Shown here in pieces: positions 41,119 through 50,583 of a stretch of DNA of 64,000 nucleotides. Position 1 is the stretch's first letter. Every line of letters starts with the position of its first letter. The position numbers and the translations under genes were made by a program. A model generated the notes under the pieces. It was not told the origin of the DNA. It made no database searches and worked only from the letters and a program-made list of their open reading frames with translations. The DNA lies in the NCBI GenBank assembly GCA_934466515.1, contig CAKSLH010000003.1:1-64000 (forward strand). The letters run 5' to 3'. This DNA comes from an uncultured Eubacteriales bacterium (lineage in GTDB: Bacteria; Bacillota; Clostridia; Oscillospirales; Acutalibacteraceae).

Positions 41119-42429
41119 ATGAAAAAAGTGCTTTGTCTGATTCTTGCGGCTTTTATGTGCGCAAGTCTTTGCTCCTGCGCGCTTTTCAGCTCCGACACCG
41201 AAGAGCTTATCGCTCCGCCCCAGCTTTCGGGGGATATGTCGCCTATAAAATCGGCTATAGAAAAAAGCGCACCTAAAGGGTATTCCCTTAAATATCCGAG
41301 TGCGGGAAACCGCAGAAGCGCCGTTATTTTAGAGGATATCAACGGCGACGGCTTAAAGGAAGCCTTTGCTTTTTACAGCACCGACGGCGACGAGCTTACC
41401 AAAATGCACATCAATATGATAGCGTATGATAATGACGCTTGGAAAAGCGTTTGTACCGCTGAGGTTACCGCAGGCGGAGTAGAAAAGGTTGAGTTTTGCG
41501 ATATCGACGGCGACGGAATAAAAGAAATAGCCGTCGGTTGGGAAATTTTCGGTTCGGGAGAAAAAAAGCTCGCGGTTTATAAAATTACACAAAAAAAGCT
41601 TGTATCCCAGCTTGAACAGCCCTACACATCATTCATTTGCTGCGATTTAAACGGCGATTCTAAGCTGGATATTTTCGTTCACCTGCTTTCCTCTGCCGAC
41701 CAAAGCAATTCCGCAATGCTTTTTGCCGCTAAGGATAATTCGGTAGCAAAAATCGGGGCATGCCTTATGGATAAATCGGCAAAATCTGTTTTAGAGCCTA
41801 AGCTTTCGGTGCTGTCTACCGGACAGGCGGCGGTTTATATTGATGAAATCAAGGGCATAGGAGCTGTAACGGAGATTATTTTCTGGCAAAAGGGCGAGCT
41901 TAAAAACGGACTTCTCGATTCTGCGGGCAGCGGCGAAAATACTATGACCGTCAGACAGTCGTCAATTTTAGCGGACGATGTAAATGACGACGGAATTATA
42001 GAAATCCCAGTTGCCGGACCGCTTAAAAATGCCGACCCCGAGAGCAAGGAAATCATGTATTACACAAACTGGTGTACCTATAACGGCGAAGCGCTCACGG
42101 TAAAGGCCTGCTCGGTTGTCAACACGGTTGACGGATATATCGTTGTTCTGCCCGATAAGCTTATGGGCAAGATTGCGGTTAAAAAGGACAGCGATTTAAG
42201 ACTGCGCGAGATTTATTCCTATGAACCCGAATCTGATACCGTCGGGGAAAAATTATTTGAGCTTTTAACCCTTAAAAGCGAGAAATACGATAAGAAAGAA
42301 TATAAGGGCTACTCGGTGCTTACCAAAAACGGCGGATATACCTATCTTTATAAAAAAAGCGCCGCCGCCGACACGCTCGGTCTTAATGACAGTCAGATAA
42401 GACAGATGTTTAAGCTGTACGGGCAGTAA
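41119..42429 (+). CDS. Lipoprotein with VCBS/FG-GAP-like Asp repeats
   Basis: 436 aa surface lipoprotein: signal peptide with Cys near residue 18-20, then three DxNGDG-type acidic repeats (DINGDGLKEAF, DIDGDGIKEIAVGW, DLNGDSKLDIF) and DDVNDDGIIEIPV, which bind calcium in related beta-propeller proteins. Function unknown. ATG 41119 has AGGTG upstream. It is 13 bp before the response regulator and may belong to its signalling unit. Confidence 0.78.
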   Translation: MKKVLCLILAAFMCASLCSCALFSSDTEELIAPPQLSGDMSPIKSAIEKSAPKGYSLKYPSAGNRRSAVILEDINGDGLKEAFAFYSTDGDELTKMHINMIAYDNDAWKSVCTAEVTAGGVEKVEFCDIDGDGIKEIAVGWEIFGSGEKKLAVYKITQKKLVSQLEQPYTSFICCDLNGDSKLDIFVHLLSSADQSNSAMLFAAKDNSVAKIGACLMDKSAKSVLEPKLSVLSTGQAAVYIDEIKGIGAVTEIIFWQKGELKNGLLDSAGSGENTMTVRQSSILADDVNDDGIIEIPVAGPLKNADPESKEIMYYTNWCTYNGEALTVKACSVVNTVDGYIVVLPDKLMGKIAVKKDSDLRLREIYSYEPESDTVGEKLFELLTLKSEKYDKKEYKGYSVLTKNGGYTYLYKKSAAADTLGLNDSQIRQMFKLYGQ

Positions 42430-42442
42430 AGGAGATTTCTTT

Positions 42443-43147
42443 ATGAAAAGGATACTTATAGTTGAAGACGAAGAAGCAATCCGCGAATTTGAAGCAATAA
42501 ATCTGACAAGGGCGGGCTACACCGTCGTTCAGGCAGGAAGCGGAGAAGAAGCCTTGGAAATTTTCGAAACCGACCCCGAGGGCTTTGATATTGCGCTTCT
42601 TGATGTTATGATGCCCGGAATCGACGGGTTTACGGTTTGCAAAAAAATCCGTGAAAAAAACGCTACCATGGGAATTATAATGCTCACGGCGAAATCGCAG
42701 GAAATGGATAAAATAAGCGGACTGATGATAGGGGCGGACGATTATGTTACAAAGCCGTTTTCTCCCTCAGAGCTGCTTGCGCGAGTCGATTCGCTTTATC
42801 GAAGAGTAAGCATTCAGATAGAGCAGGCAAAGCTTTCAAGCGATGAAATCAAGCTCGGCTGTTTTGCACTTAATATGAGAAAGCATACGCTTAATAAAAA
42901 CGGAGTGAATATCGAGATAACGCAGGTTGAGTTTCAGATTCTTGAGCATTTTTTCAACCATCCCGATACGCCCGTTTCGAGAACAGAGCTTCTTAAAATC
43001 GTTTGGGGCGAAAATTACTACGGCGAGGAAAAAATCGTCGATGTTAATATAAGAAGACTAAGAATGAAAATTGAGGACGACCCTTCGATACCGAAATATC
43101 TCGTTACCGTTTGGGGAATGGGATATAAATGGAACAGCTTGGGGTAG
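42443..43147 (+). CDS. OmpR-family response regulator
   Basis: 234 aa. Receiver with Asp54 (LLDVMMPGIDGF) and Lys in VTKPFSPSE; winged-helix domain from about 135, ending VDVNIRRLRMKIEDD and VWGMGYKW. GGAGAT ribosome binding site. Its likely kinase partner starts 341 bp later, behind repeat R copy 6. Confidence 0.92.
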   Translation: MKRILIVEDEEAIREFEAINLTRAGYTVVQAGSGEEALEIFETDPEGFDIALLDVMMPGIDGFTVCKKIREKNATMGIIMLTAKSQEMDKISGLMIGADDYVTKPFSPSELLARVDSLYRRVSIQIEQAKLSSDEIKLGCFALNMRKHTLNKNGVNIEITQVEFQILEHFFNHPDTPVSRTELLKIVWGENYYGEEKIVDVNIRRLRMKIEDDPSIPKYLVTVWGMGYKWNSLG

Positions 43148-43148
43148 G

Positions 43149-43455
43149 TAGACATTAGACTGTTGTGTGCCTTTCGGCACCTGATATAACCAAACCCTTC
43201 CGTCTTTGCCTACGGCAAAGCCACCTTTTCCTCCGGAAGACGGGAACCCTTTTGTCTAAAGGGGAGGCTTGGGCTTCTGCGAGACTAAAGCAAGGCTCCC
43301 TTCTTATTGACGAATGTCAATATAGAGGGGAGCTGTCGGCGGAGCCGACTGAGGGGTATTGTCTAGTATCTAGAATCTAATATCTAACATCTAGAACATA
43401 ATCCCTCCACCGCGTCATGACGCGGTCCCCCTCCCTTTAGGCAAGGGAGGCTTAA
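43149..43455 (+). repeat. Interspersed hairpin repeat R, copy 6
   Basis: Full copy with the TTTTCCTCCGGAAGACGGG module. Variable hairpins are GTCTTTGCCTACGGCAAAG, TTGACGAATGTCAA and TCGGCGGAGCCGA. It ends with TAGATNT units, then ATAATCCCTCCACCGC and a GACGCGGTC stretch plus a further GGGAGG segment. It separates the response regulator from its kinase. Confidence 0.9.
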
Positions 43456-43488
43456 TAGGAAAAATAATATAAAAAAGGAGTGAAAGGA

Positions 43489-45015
43489 ATGGAATTCGAG
43501 CTGCATTTTAAAAGCATTGCCGTGCGTTGGTTTACCGAGGTTTTCGCAATCAGTGCCGCGGTAACGGTGATCGCGGTTACGGCTTTTTCCGCCTTTTTCT
43601 CCTCTGTTTATAATGAGCGTGTTGTAACGCTGGCTTCGGATTATTCTTATGAATTCGAGGCGCTTTCTTCCACAAATCCGACCTCTTTTACCGATTCTGC
43701 TATCACAATTTCGGACTCTTTCGCTTATAAAAATAAAATCGAGGTTCAGATTATCGACTCTTACGGTCAGATGATTATTTCAACCTCGGGCTTTCAGTCC
43801 GAGACCAATGTTTCCGCCGACTATAATGCGGCGCTTAAATCTCCTAAGAAAACCTATATTTCAAAGGGCAGAACCGATACGGGCGAAAAAATCGTCGCAG
43901 GAACAACGGTGCTTATAAACCCCGAGGGTCAGACCCTTGGTGCTTACAGGTGGGTTTCCTCGCTTACGGCGGTCAACAGGAAAATAACCGAGGTCACACT
44001 GTTTTTGTCGATGATAGGCTTGCTTGCGATAGCAATTTCCGCTTTTTCGGGAATTTTCTTTATAAAGTCAATCGTAAAGCCTATAAGAGATGTCAGCAAT
44101 ATGGCAAGAAAGATTGCGGGCGGAGATTTCAAATCGAGAATCGAGCTTGAAAAGAATGATGAAATAGGCGAGCTTTGCGATACTATTAACTATATGGCGA
44201 CCGAGCTTGACCAAGCGGAAACGATAAAAAACGATTTTATTTCTTCGGTTTCTCACGAGCTCAGAACTCCGCTTACGGCTATTCGCGGCTGGGGCGAAAC
44301 GGCAAAAATGTCTGTAGGCACCGATGAGGAATTGGTAAAACGCGGACTTGATGTTGTGCTCAGCGAGGCAGACAGGCTTTCAAACCTTGTTGAGGAGCTG
44401 CTTGACTTTTCGAGAATGCAGTCGGGCAGACTCAGCGTTAATAATATGGTGCCCGTTAATGTCACCGAGCTTTTAAAAACCGCTGCCGATATGTACGGCG
44501 AGCTTGCTAAAAAGCAGGGAATAGAAGTAAGCTTTATGCAGCCTGCGGAAAGCGCTACCGTCGAGGCGGATGCGGACAGATTAAAGCAGGTGTTTATAAA
44601 TATTATTGATAATGCGGTCAAATATACCGAAAAGGGCGGACTTGTGCTTATCACGCAGATTTTGGAAGAGGGCTGTGTGAGAATTACAGTCAAGGATACG
44701 GGCGTCGGAATTCCGGCGGCTGATATTGACCATGTTAAGGAAAAATTCTTCAAATCGAATAAAAATGTCCGCGGAAGCGGAATAGGCCTTGCGGTAGCTG
44801 ATGAAATAATAAAACAGCATAAGGGTCTTTTATTCCTTGAGAGTACAGAGGGCGTAGGAACTGCGGTAACGGTAGTCCTTCCGCTTTGCGAAGAGGAAAA
44901 GACACCCCATGAGACTGTTGAAGAAACGGCAGAACAGACAGCCGAGCCTGCTTATGACAGCGAAGCTATTGCGGAAAAAGAAAGCGATACTTTAAAAGGA
45001 GAAGAAAATGGCTAA
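43489..45015 (+). CDS. Sensor histidine kinase
   Basis: 508 aa. TM1 (about 12-36), extracellular sensor (37-160), TM2 (about 163-187), HAMP (188-240), HisKA with His256 in SVSHELRTPLTAI, ATPase domain with NIIDNAVKYTEK, DTGVGIP and GSGIGLAVADE. A 40-residue Glu/Thr-rich tail follows. ATG 43489 with GGAGTG 9 bp upstream is preferred to GTG 43480. It overlaps the next gene by 8 bp. Confidence 0.9.
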   Translation: MEFELHFKSIAVRWFTEVFAISAAVTVIAVTAFSAFFSSVYNERVVTLASDYSYEFEALSSTNPTSFTDSAITISDSFAYKNKIEVQIIDSYGQMIISTSGFQSETNVSADYNAALKSPKKTYISKGRTDTGEKIVAGTTVLINPEGQTLGAYRWVSSLTAVNRKITEVTLFLSMIGLLAIAISAFSGIFFIKSIVKPIRDVSNMARKIAGGDFKSRIELEKNDEIGELCDTINYMATELDQAETIKNDFISSVSHELRTPLTAIRGWGETAKMSVGTDEELVKRGLDVVLSEADRLSNLVEELLDFSRMQSGRLSVNNMVPVNVTELLKTAADMYGELAKKQGIEVSFMQPAESATVEADADRLKQVFINIIDNAVKYTEKGGLVLITQILEEGCVRITVKDTGVGIPAADIDHVKEKFFKSNKNVRGSGIGLAVADEIIKQHKGLLFLESTEGVGTAVTVVLPLCEEEKTPHETVEETAEQTAEPAYDSEAIAEKESDTLKGEENG

Positions 45016-46006
45016 ATATACAGCGATAGGCGGACAGGCGCTTATCGAGGGAATTATGATGAAAAGCCCTGAAAAAACGGCGATTGCCGTAAGAACTCAG
45101 AGCGGAGAAATAGATATAACGCATGTAGAGCAAAAAAGCCTTAAGGATAAATATAAATTCTTTTCTCTTCCCGTTATCCGAGGAATAGTCACCTATATCG
45201 AGTCCATGAAAGAGGGCTATAAGGCGATGATGATTTCGGTGGATAAATCGGGCTTTGCCGAGGAAGAGGGCGAAAAGGAAGACAAAAAATCCGATTCAAA
45301 GCTTATCGCGGCGGTAACCGCAATAGGCTCGGTTTTAGGATTTGCCTTAGCACTTGTTTTGTTTATCTATCTTCCGAGACTTATCGAGGGCGGAATCGAA
45401 AAGCTTGCGGGAGTAAGCTTCGGAGCGGTACTCAGAGCTTTTATAGAGCAAATGATAAAGCTTGCGGTTTTCGTCGGCTATATCGCCGCAGTTTCTCTTT
45501 CAAAGGATATCAAAAGAGTGTTTATGTATCACGGTGCGGAGCATAAAACCATTTTCTGTTATGAAAAGGGTCTTGAAATGACGGTGGAAAATGTAAAAAT
45601 TCAGCGCCGCTTTCATCCGAGATGCGGAACCTCGTTTTTAATACTTATGATTCTTGTAAGCATGCTTTTTTCAATTCTCGTTCAGCTTATCTGCGGACTT
45701 TTCGGCTTTGCCGTTTATAATATTAAATGGCTTTGGGTGCTTATAAAAATTCTTCTTATTCCGCTTATCTGCGGAGCGGGCTATGAAATTCTAAGAGCCT
45801 GCGGAAAATATGATAATGTTTTGACAAAAATCGTCTCTGCCCCCGGTCTTTGGCTTCAGAGGCTTACCACTAAGGAGCCCGACGATTCTATGATAGAGGT
45901 TGCAATCGCGGCGCTCAGAGCCTGCGAGCCCGAAAATCCCGATGTTGACAGAACCATAGATAAAACCGAAACGAAAGACACGGAAAATGAACAAAACGAT
46001 ATTTGA
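45008..46006 (+). CDS. DUF1385 membrane protein (YqhQ-like)
   Basis: 332 aa, four or five membrane helices. Family landmarks GGQALIEGIMMKSPEKTAIA, VIRGIVTYIESMKEGYKAM, YHGAEHKTIFCYE and FHPRCGTSFL (possible metal ligands His/Cys). Function of the family is not established. It overlaps both the kinase and prmC, suggesting one operon. Confidence 0.9.
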   Translation: MAKYTAIGGQALIEGIMMKSPEKTAIAVRTQSGEIDITHVEQKSLKDKYKFFSLPVIRGIVTYIESMKEGYKAMMISVDKSGFAEEEGEKEDKKSDSKLIAAVTAIGSVLGFALALVLFIYLPRLIEGGIEKLAGVSFGAVLRAFIEQMIKLAVFVGYIAAVSLSKDIKRVFMYHGAEHKTIFCYEKGLEMTVENVKIQRRFHPRCGTSFLILMILVSMLFSILVQLICGLFGFAVYNIKWLWVLIKILLIPLICGAGYEILRACGKYDNVLTKIVSAPGLWLQRLTTKEPDDSMIEVAIAALRACEPENPDVDRTIDKTETKDTENEQNDI

Positions 46007-46829
46007 AAGCTATAACAGCTTAAAAAAAGAGCTTGAAAATGCAGGAATTGAGGATTATGTCTATGAGGCAAAGCTGATTATAAAGCATGTCACGGGATAT
46101 TCGTCCGCTCAAATTCTTTCAAATTATACTAAGCCTCTTACGGACTATCAGCAAAATCTGCTCACCGCGATTTTAAAGCAAAGGCTTATAAGATATCCTT
46201 TGCAGTATATCTTAGGAAATTGGAGTTTTTTCGGAAGAGATTATAAGGTGGGCCCCGGGGTGCTGATTCCGAGACCCGATACCGAAACTGTTGCCGAGGT
46301 GTGCTTAAAAAAGCTTAAAAACAGCGAAAATAAAACTGCGCTTGATATCTGCTCGGGAACGGGCTGTATCGCTATAACCTTAGCGCTTGAATTAGGCGCA
46401 GAGGTTACGGCGCTTGAAAAATACAGCGAGGCTTTAAATTATCTTAAAGCCAATGCCGAAAAAAATAACGCTAAGATACATATTGTTCAGGGCGACGCTT
46501 TAAAGGGCGACGCGGCGGACAAAAAGTATTCGCTTATAGTCAGCAATCCGCCTTATGTGACGAAAGAAGAAATGAATTCGCTGCAGCCCGAGGTTTCATT
46601 TGAGCCTGAAACTGCGCTTTTCGGCGGGGAGGACGGACTGATGTTTTACAGGGCAATCTGTAAAAATTATAAAGGTTCGCTTATAAGCGGCGGAACGCTC
46701 GTCTTTGAAATCGGCGCCGCTCAGGCAGAGGATGTAAAAAAAATAATGGAAAACGGGGGCTTTTGCGGTGTAACCGTTAAAAAGGACCTGTCGGGCAATG
46801 ACAGGGTAGTTTTCGGGACATTAAATTAA
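45987..46829 (+). CDS. prmC: Release factor glutamine methyltransferase PrmC
   Basis: 280 aa. N-terminal helical domain and a SAM methyltransferase domain with LIPRPDTE, LDICSGTGCIAI and catalytic NPPY in SNPPYVTKEEM. Methylates the GGQ glutamine of release factors RF1/RF2. Starts inside the end of DUF1385 (20-bp overlap). Confidence 0.94.
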   Translation: MNKTIFESYNSLKKELENAGIEDYVYEAKLIIKHVTGYSSAQILSNYTKPLTDYQQNLLTAILKQRLIRYPLQYILGNWSFFGRDYKVGPGVLIPRPDTETVAEVCLKKLKNSENKTALDICSGTGCIAITLALELGAEVTALEKYSEALNYLKANAEKNNAKIHIVQGDALKGDAADKKYSLIVSNPPYVTKEEMNSLQPEVSFEPETALFGGEDGLMFYRAICKNYKGSLISGGTLVFEIGAAQAEDVKKIMENGGFCGVTVKKDLSGNDRVVFGTLN

Positions 46830-46865
46830 ATATAATAGCCGATATAAGAAACGGAGGAATATATA

Positions 46866-48014
46866 ATGGCAAAAAATAAAAATTCTGTATCAAAAGAAGT
46901 AACCACGGTTGCGGAGGATAAGGAAAAAGCCCTTTCAACCGCCGTCGAGCAGATTGAAAGGCAGTTCGGTAAGGGCTCTGTAATGAGACTCGGCGAAAAT
47001 AAGGCAATGAATGTAGAGCATATAAGAACAGGCTCATTAGCTCTTGATATCGCGCTCGGCATAGGCGGTATTCCTAAGGGCAGAATTGTCGAGATTTACG
47101 GTCCTGAGTCTTCAGGTAAGACCACCGTCGCTCTTCACTGCGTTGCCGAAGCACAAAAGGCAGGCGGAAACGCGGCTTTTATTGATGTCGAGCATGCTCT
47201 TGACCCTGTTTATGCGTCCCATCTCGGCGTTGATATTGATAATCTTCTTGTTTCTCAGCCGAGCTCGGGCGAGCAGGCGCTGGAAATCGCGGAGGCTCTT
47301 ATCAGATCGGGCGCTATTGATATCATAGTAATCGACTCTGTAGCCGCTTTGGTAACAAGAGCGGAATTAGAGGGCGATATGGGTGATTCACATGTCGGTC
47401 AGCTTGCAAGACTTATGTCTCAGGCCTTAAGAAAAATAACAGGCGCGCTCTCAAAATCCCATTGCAGTGCGATATTTATAAATCAGCTCCGCGAGAAAAT
47501 CGGCGTGCTTTACGGAAATCCCGAAACCACCACCGGCGGCAGAGCGCTTAAGTTTTATTCAAGCGTAAGAATAGATGTAAGAAAAATCGAGCCTATTAAA
47601 AACGGCAGCGAGATAATCGGCACAAGAACAAGGGCAAAGGTTGTTAAAAATAAGGTTGCTCCTCCGTTTAAAGAGGCGGAATTCGATATTATGTACGGCA
47701 CCGGTATCTCCCATGCAGGCGAGCTTGTTGATATGGGACTTAATTTCGAGGTCTTAAGAAGATCCGGCGCTTGGTTTTATTACGGCGAGGACAGACTCGG
47801 TCAGGGCAGAGACAATGTTAAACAGCTCCTTACCGATAATCCCGAGCTTGCAAAGGAAATCGAGGATAAAATCATGGCGAAGTATAACGCCGCATTTTCC
47901 GGCGAGGACGCCGAGGCGGACGAACCGATTACCGTCACTCCGGTTGACAGTGCCGATTTAGAGCCAAAGCGCGCGTCTAAAAAGATTGATATAGATATCG
48001 CTGTTGACGACTGA
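46866..48014 (+). CDS. recA: Recombinase RecA
   Basis: 382 aa. Walker A GPESSGKTT at residues 79-87, IDVEHALDP, VIDSVAALV and the L2 loop region FINQLREKIGV. A slightly long N-terminus (about 20 aa before the KALSTAVEQIERQFGKG start) and an acidic C-terminal tail. GGAGG ribosome binding site. recX follows with one base overlap. Confidence 0.97.
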   Translation: MAKNKNSVSKEVTTVAEDKEKALSTAVEQIERQFGKGSVMRLGENKAMNVEHIRTGSLALDIALGIGGIPKGRIVEIYGPESSGKTTVALHCVAEAQKAGGNAAFIDVEHALDPVYASHLGVDIDNLLVSQPSSGEQALEIAEALIRSGAIDIIVIDSVAALVTRAELEGDMGDSHVGQLARLMSQALRKITGALSKSHCSAIFINQLREKIGVLYGNPETTTGGRALKFYSSVRIDVRKIEPIKNGSEIIGTRTRAKVVKNKVAPPFKEAEFDIMYGTGISHAGELVDMGLNFEVLRRSGAWFYYGEDRLGQGRDNVKQLLTDNPELAKEIEDKIMAKYNAAFSGEDAEADEPITVTPVDSADLEPKRASKKIDIDIAVDD

Positions 48015-48643
48015 TGACCGTTAAAGAAATAAAAAGGCAAAAAAAGCATGACGCGCTGATTGTTTTTGATAACGGCGAAAGCCTTTTAATTGATATTTCG
48101 GCTATAAGCGAAATGCACATAAATGTCGGCACGGTTCTTGACTTTGAGGGAATAGAGGAATTAAAGGAAAGTTCCGAATATCAGAAAGCAAAATCAAGGG
48201 CGCTGTGGCTTATCGACTATGCCGAGCAGACCGAAAAGGGGCTTTATGATAAGCTCGTTCGCGCAGGCTTTGATAAAAGGATTTGCGCAGAGGTTATAAA
48301 AAGGGTAAAGCATGCGGGACTTATAAACGATGAGGATTATGCCGAACGGTATGCAGAAAGGTGCAGCGAAAACGGGATTTCAAAAAAGGAAGCCGTTTAT
48401 AAGCTGATTGCAAAGGGCATAAAGAAGGAAACCGCGCAAAGTGCTGCCGAAAAAGCGGATTTCGATGAAAATTCGCAGATAAGAATGTTAATTCAAAAAA
48501 AATATAAAAGTAAGCTTGAAAAAGACCCGAAAAACACCGAAAAGGTTTTTGCCGCGCTTGCAAGAAAGGGCTTTTCATTTTCAGCAATCAGAGAAGAGCT
48601 TAAAAATTACAGCGAAAATTTAGCTGACGAAGAGGATTTTTAA
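48014..48643 (+). CDS. recX: Regulatory protein RecX
   Basis: 209 aa of three-helix repeats: AKSRALWLIDYAEQTEKGLY, RVKHAGLINDEDYAERYAER, RKGFSFSAIREELKNY. Modulates RecA filaments. It starts within the recA stop (TGATG), so translation is coupled. Confidence 0.9.
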   Translation: MTVKEIKRQKKHDALIVFDNGESLLIDISAISEMHINVGTVLDFEGIEELKESSEYQKAKSRALWLIDYAEQTEKGLYDKLVRAGFDKRICAEVIKRVKHAGLINDEDYAERYAERCSENGISKKEAVYKLIAKGIKKETAQSAAEKADFDENSQIRMLIQKKYKSKLEKDPKNTEKVFAALARKGFSFSAIREELKNYSENLADEEDF

Positions 48644-48646
48644 TAA

Positions 48647-49969
48647 ATGGTAAAGGTTAGTATGGTAAGTCTCGGGTGTCCTAAAAATCAGGTGGACGCC
48701 GAAATGATGCTCAAAACCCTTGCGGACGCGGGGTTTGAAATAAGCACCGAGGAAAGCGAAGCCGACGCAATAATTATAAACACCTGCGGATTTATTGAGG
48801 AAGCAAAGCAGGAGGCTATCGAGAATATTTTAGAAGCGGCGCAGTATAAAAAGAACGGTAAGTGCAAGGCGCTTATCGTAACAGGGTGTCTCGCCGAAAG
48901 ATATAAGGACGATGTTACAAAGGAAATTCCCGAGGCTGATGTCTGCGTCGGAATAGGGTCAAACGGGAATATTGCCGAAATCGTGAAAGCCGCGCTTGAT
49001 AAAAAGGCGGTAAATTCCTACGGTGATAAGCTGTCCCTTGATTTAAACGGCGACAGAATTCTCGGCGGCTACAGCTTTTCAACCTATCTTAAAATAGGCG
49101 ACGGCTGTGATAACTGCTGTACCTACTGCGCAATTCCTCAGATAAGAGGAAGAATGAGAAGCAGAACTATAGAGGACTGCGTAAGCGAGGCTAAAAGACT
49201 TGCGGACAGGGGTGTTACCGAGCTTATAGTTGTCGCTCAGGACACCACCGCCTACGGCACCGATATCTACGGCAAGCCTATGCTTACCGAGCTTTTAAAG
49301 GAGCTTGTAAAAATCGAAAAGCTCCACTGGATAAGAACGCTTTATACATACCCCGAGCGGATAACCGACGATCTTCTGGAGCTTATCGCAAAGGAAAAAA
49401 AGCTCTGTAAATATCTTGATATGCCGATTCAGCATGTAAACGGCGAAATTTTAAAGAAGATGAACCGCAAGGGAGACGAAAACTCCTTAAGGGCGCTGAT
49501 TGAAAGAATAAGAAGCAAGGTGCCCGATATTACTCTCAGGACAACGCTTATAACAGGTTTTCCCGGGGAAACCGAGGAGCAGTTTACTCAGCTTGCACAG
49601 TTTGTCAAGGATATAAAATTCGACAGGCTCGGATGTTTCCCGTATTCAGCGGAGGAAAATACCGTTGCCGCAAATATGCCCGAACAGATTGAGGAGCAGA
49701 CAAAGGTTGACCGCATGGAAAGCATCATGGAAACACAGCTTGCGGTAAATAATGAAAAGAACAATGAGAAGATAGGCAAAATTTTTGAGGTTCTCATTGA
49801 GGGGTATGACGATTATATCAGGTGCTACTACGGCCGTTCTTATGCCGACGCACCCGAAATCGACGGCAAAATTTTCTTTATTTCAGGCAGACCCTTAAAA
49901 ATAGGCGACTATGTTAAGGTTAAAATAAACGATACTGTTGAATATGATTTATTGGGAGAGTTGATTTGA
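48647..49969 (+). CDS. rimO: Ribosomal protein S12 methylthiotransferase RimO
   Basis: 440 aa radical-SAM enzyme thiomethylating S12 Asp. N-terminal UPF0004 domain with Cys in SLGCPKNQVDAEMM, NTCGFIEEAKQE and VTGCLAERY; the radical-SAM CxxxCxxC is in CDNCCTYCAIPQIRG; TRAM domain at the C-terminus. SLGCPKNQVD marks RimO rather than MiaB. Confidence 0.95.
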   Translation: MVKVSMVSLGCPKNQVDAEMMLKTLADAGFEISTEESEADAIIINTCGFIEEAKQEAIENILEAAQYKKNGKCKALIVTGCLAERYKDDVTKEIPEADVCVGIGSNGNIAEIVKAALDKKAVNSYGDKLSLDLNGDRILGGYSFSTYLKIGDGCDNCCTYCAIPQIRGRMRSRTIEDCVSEAKRLADRGVTELIVVAQDTTAYGTDIYGKPMLTELLKELVKIEKLHWIRTLYTYPERITDDLLELIAKEKKLCKYLDMPIQHVNGEILKKMNRKGDENSLRALIERIRSKVPDITLRTTLITGFPGETEEQFTQLAQFVKDIKFDRLGCFPYSAEENTVAANMPEQIEEQTKVDRMESIMETQLAVNNEKNNEKIGKIFEVLIEGYDDYIRCYYGRSYADAPEIDGKIFFISGRPLKIGDYVKVKINDTVEYDLLGELI

Positions 49970-49970
49970 A

Positions 49971-50564
49971 ATGAACACACCGAATAAGCTTACCGTTGCA
50001 AGAATAATCGCAACACCCGTATTTATGGCAACAATGCTTATAGAATTTCCTTTTCATTACACGGTTTCTCTTGTCCTTTTTGCCGCGGCTTCGCTTACGG
50101 ATATGATTGACGGGAAGTTAGCAAGAGAAAACCACCTTGTAACCGATTTCGGGAAATTTTTAGACCCGCTTGCCGATAAAATGCTCACAACAGCGGCATA
50201 TCTCGGCTTTATAAGTATGTTTGCCGACAAAAAAACGCTTTGTATTCAGGTGACCGCCATCACTTTTTTAGTGCTTTTCAGAGAATTTCTCGTTTCCTCG
50301 CTCAGGCTTGTCGTTGTATCAAGCGGAGGAAAGGTTATTGCCGCAAATATTTGGGGAAAGGCAAAAACCGTCAGTCAGATGGTGAGTATTGTTTTTGCGC
50401 TTTTTGTTTACGGACTTTCGGAATTCGTTAAGCTTTCAAATCCGCTCATAAACGCGCTTGACGCGGTGATTATTCTTCTTTTCTGGGTTACCGCGGTGCT
50501 TTGCACCGTTTCGGGGGCAATCTATTTAACGGGGAATAAGAGCGTTATCAATTCTTCCAAATAA
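49971..50564 (+). CDS. pgsA: CDP-diacylglycerol--glycerol-3-phosphate phosphatidyltransferase
   Basis: 197 aa membrane enzyme of phosphatidylglycerol synthesis. CDP-alcohol motif spans DMIDGKLARENHLVTDFGKF and LDPLADK; N-terminal NTPNKLTVARIIATPVF is typical of PgsA. Two bp after rimO, the usual Firmicutes neighbourhood with recA. Confidence 0.94.
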   Translation: MNTPNKLTVARIIATPVFMATMLIEFPFHYTVSLVLFAAASLTDMIDGKLARENHLVTDFGKFLDPLADKMLTTAAYLGFISMFADKKTLCIQVTAITFLVLFREFLVSSLRLVVVSSGGKVIAANIWGKAKTVSQMVSIVFALFVYGLSEFVKLSNPLINALDAVIILLFWVTAVLCTVSGAIYLTGNKSVINSSK

Positions 50565-50583
50565 TTTTCGGAGCTGATAAATT

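Noticed and set aside
40820..43380. Short ORFs inside repeat R copies (for example 40820-41041, 43165-43380, 6689-6883)
   Set aside because: They share low-complexity translations only because the repeat is shared, lack ribosome binding sites and are broken differently in each copy.
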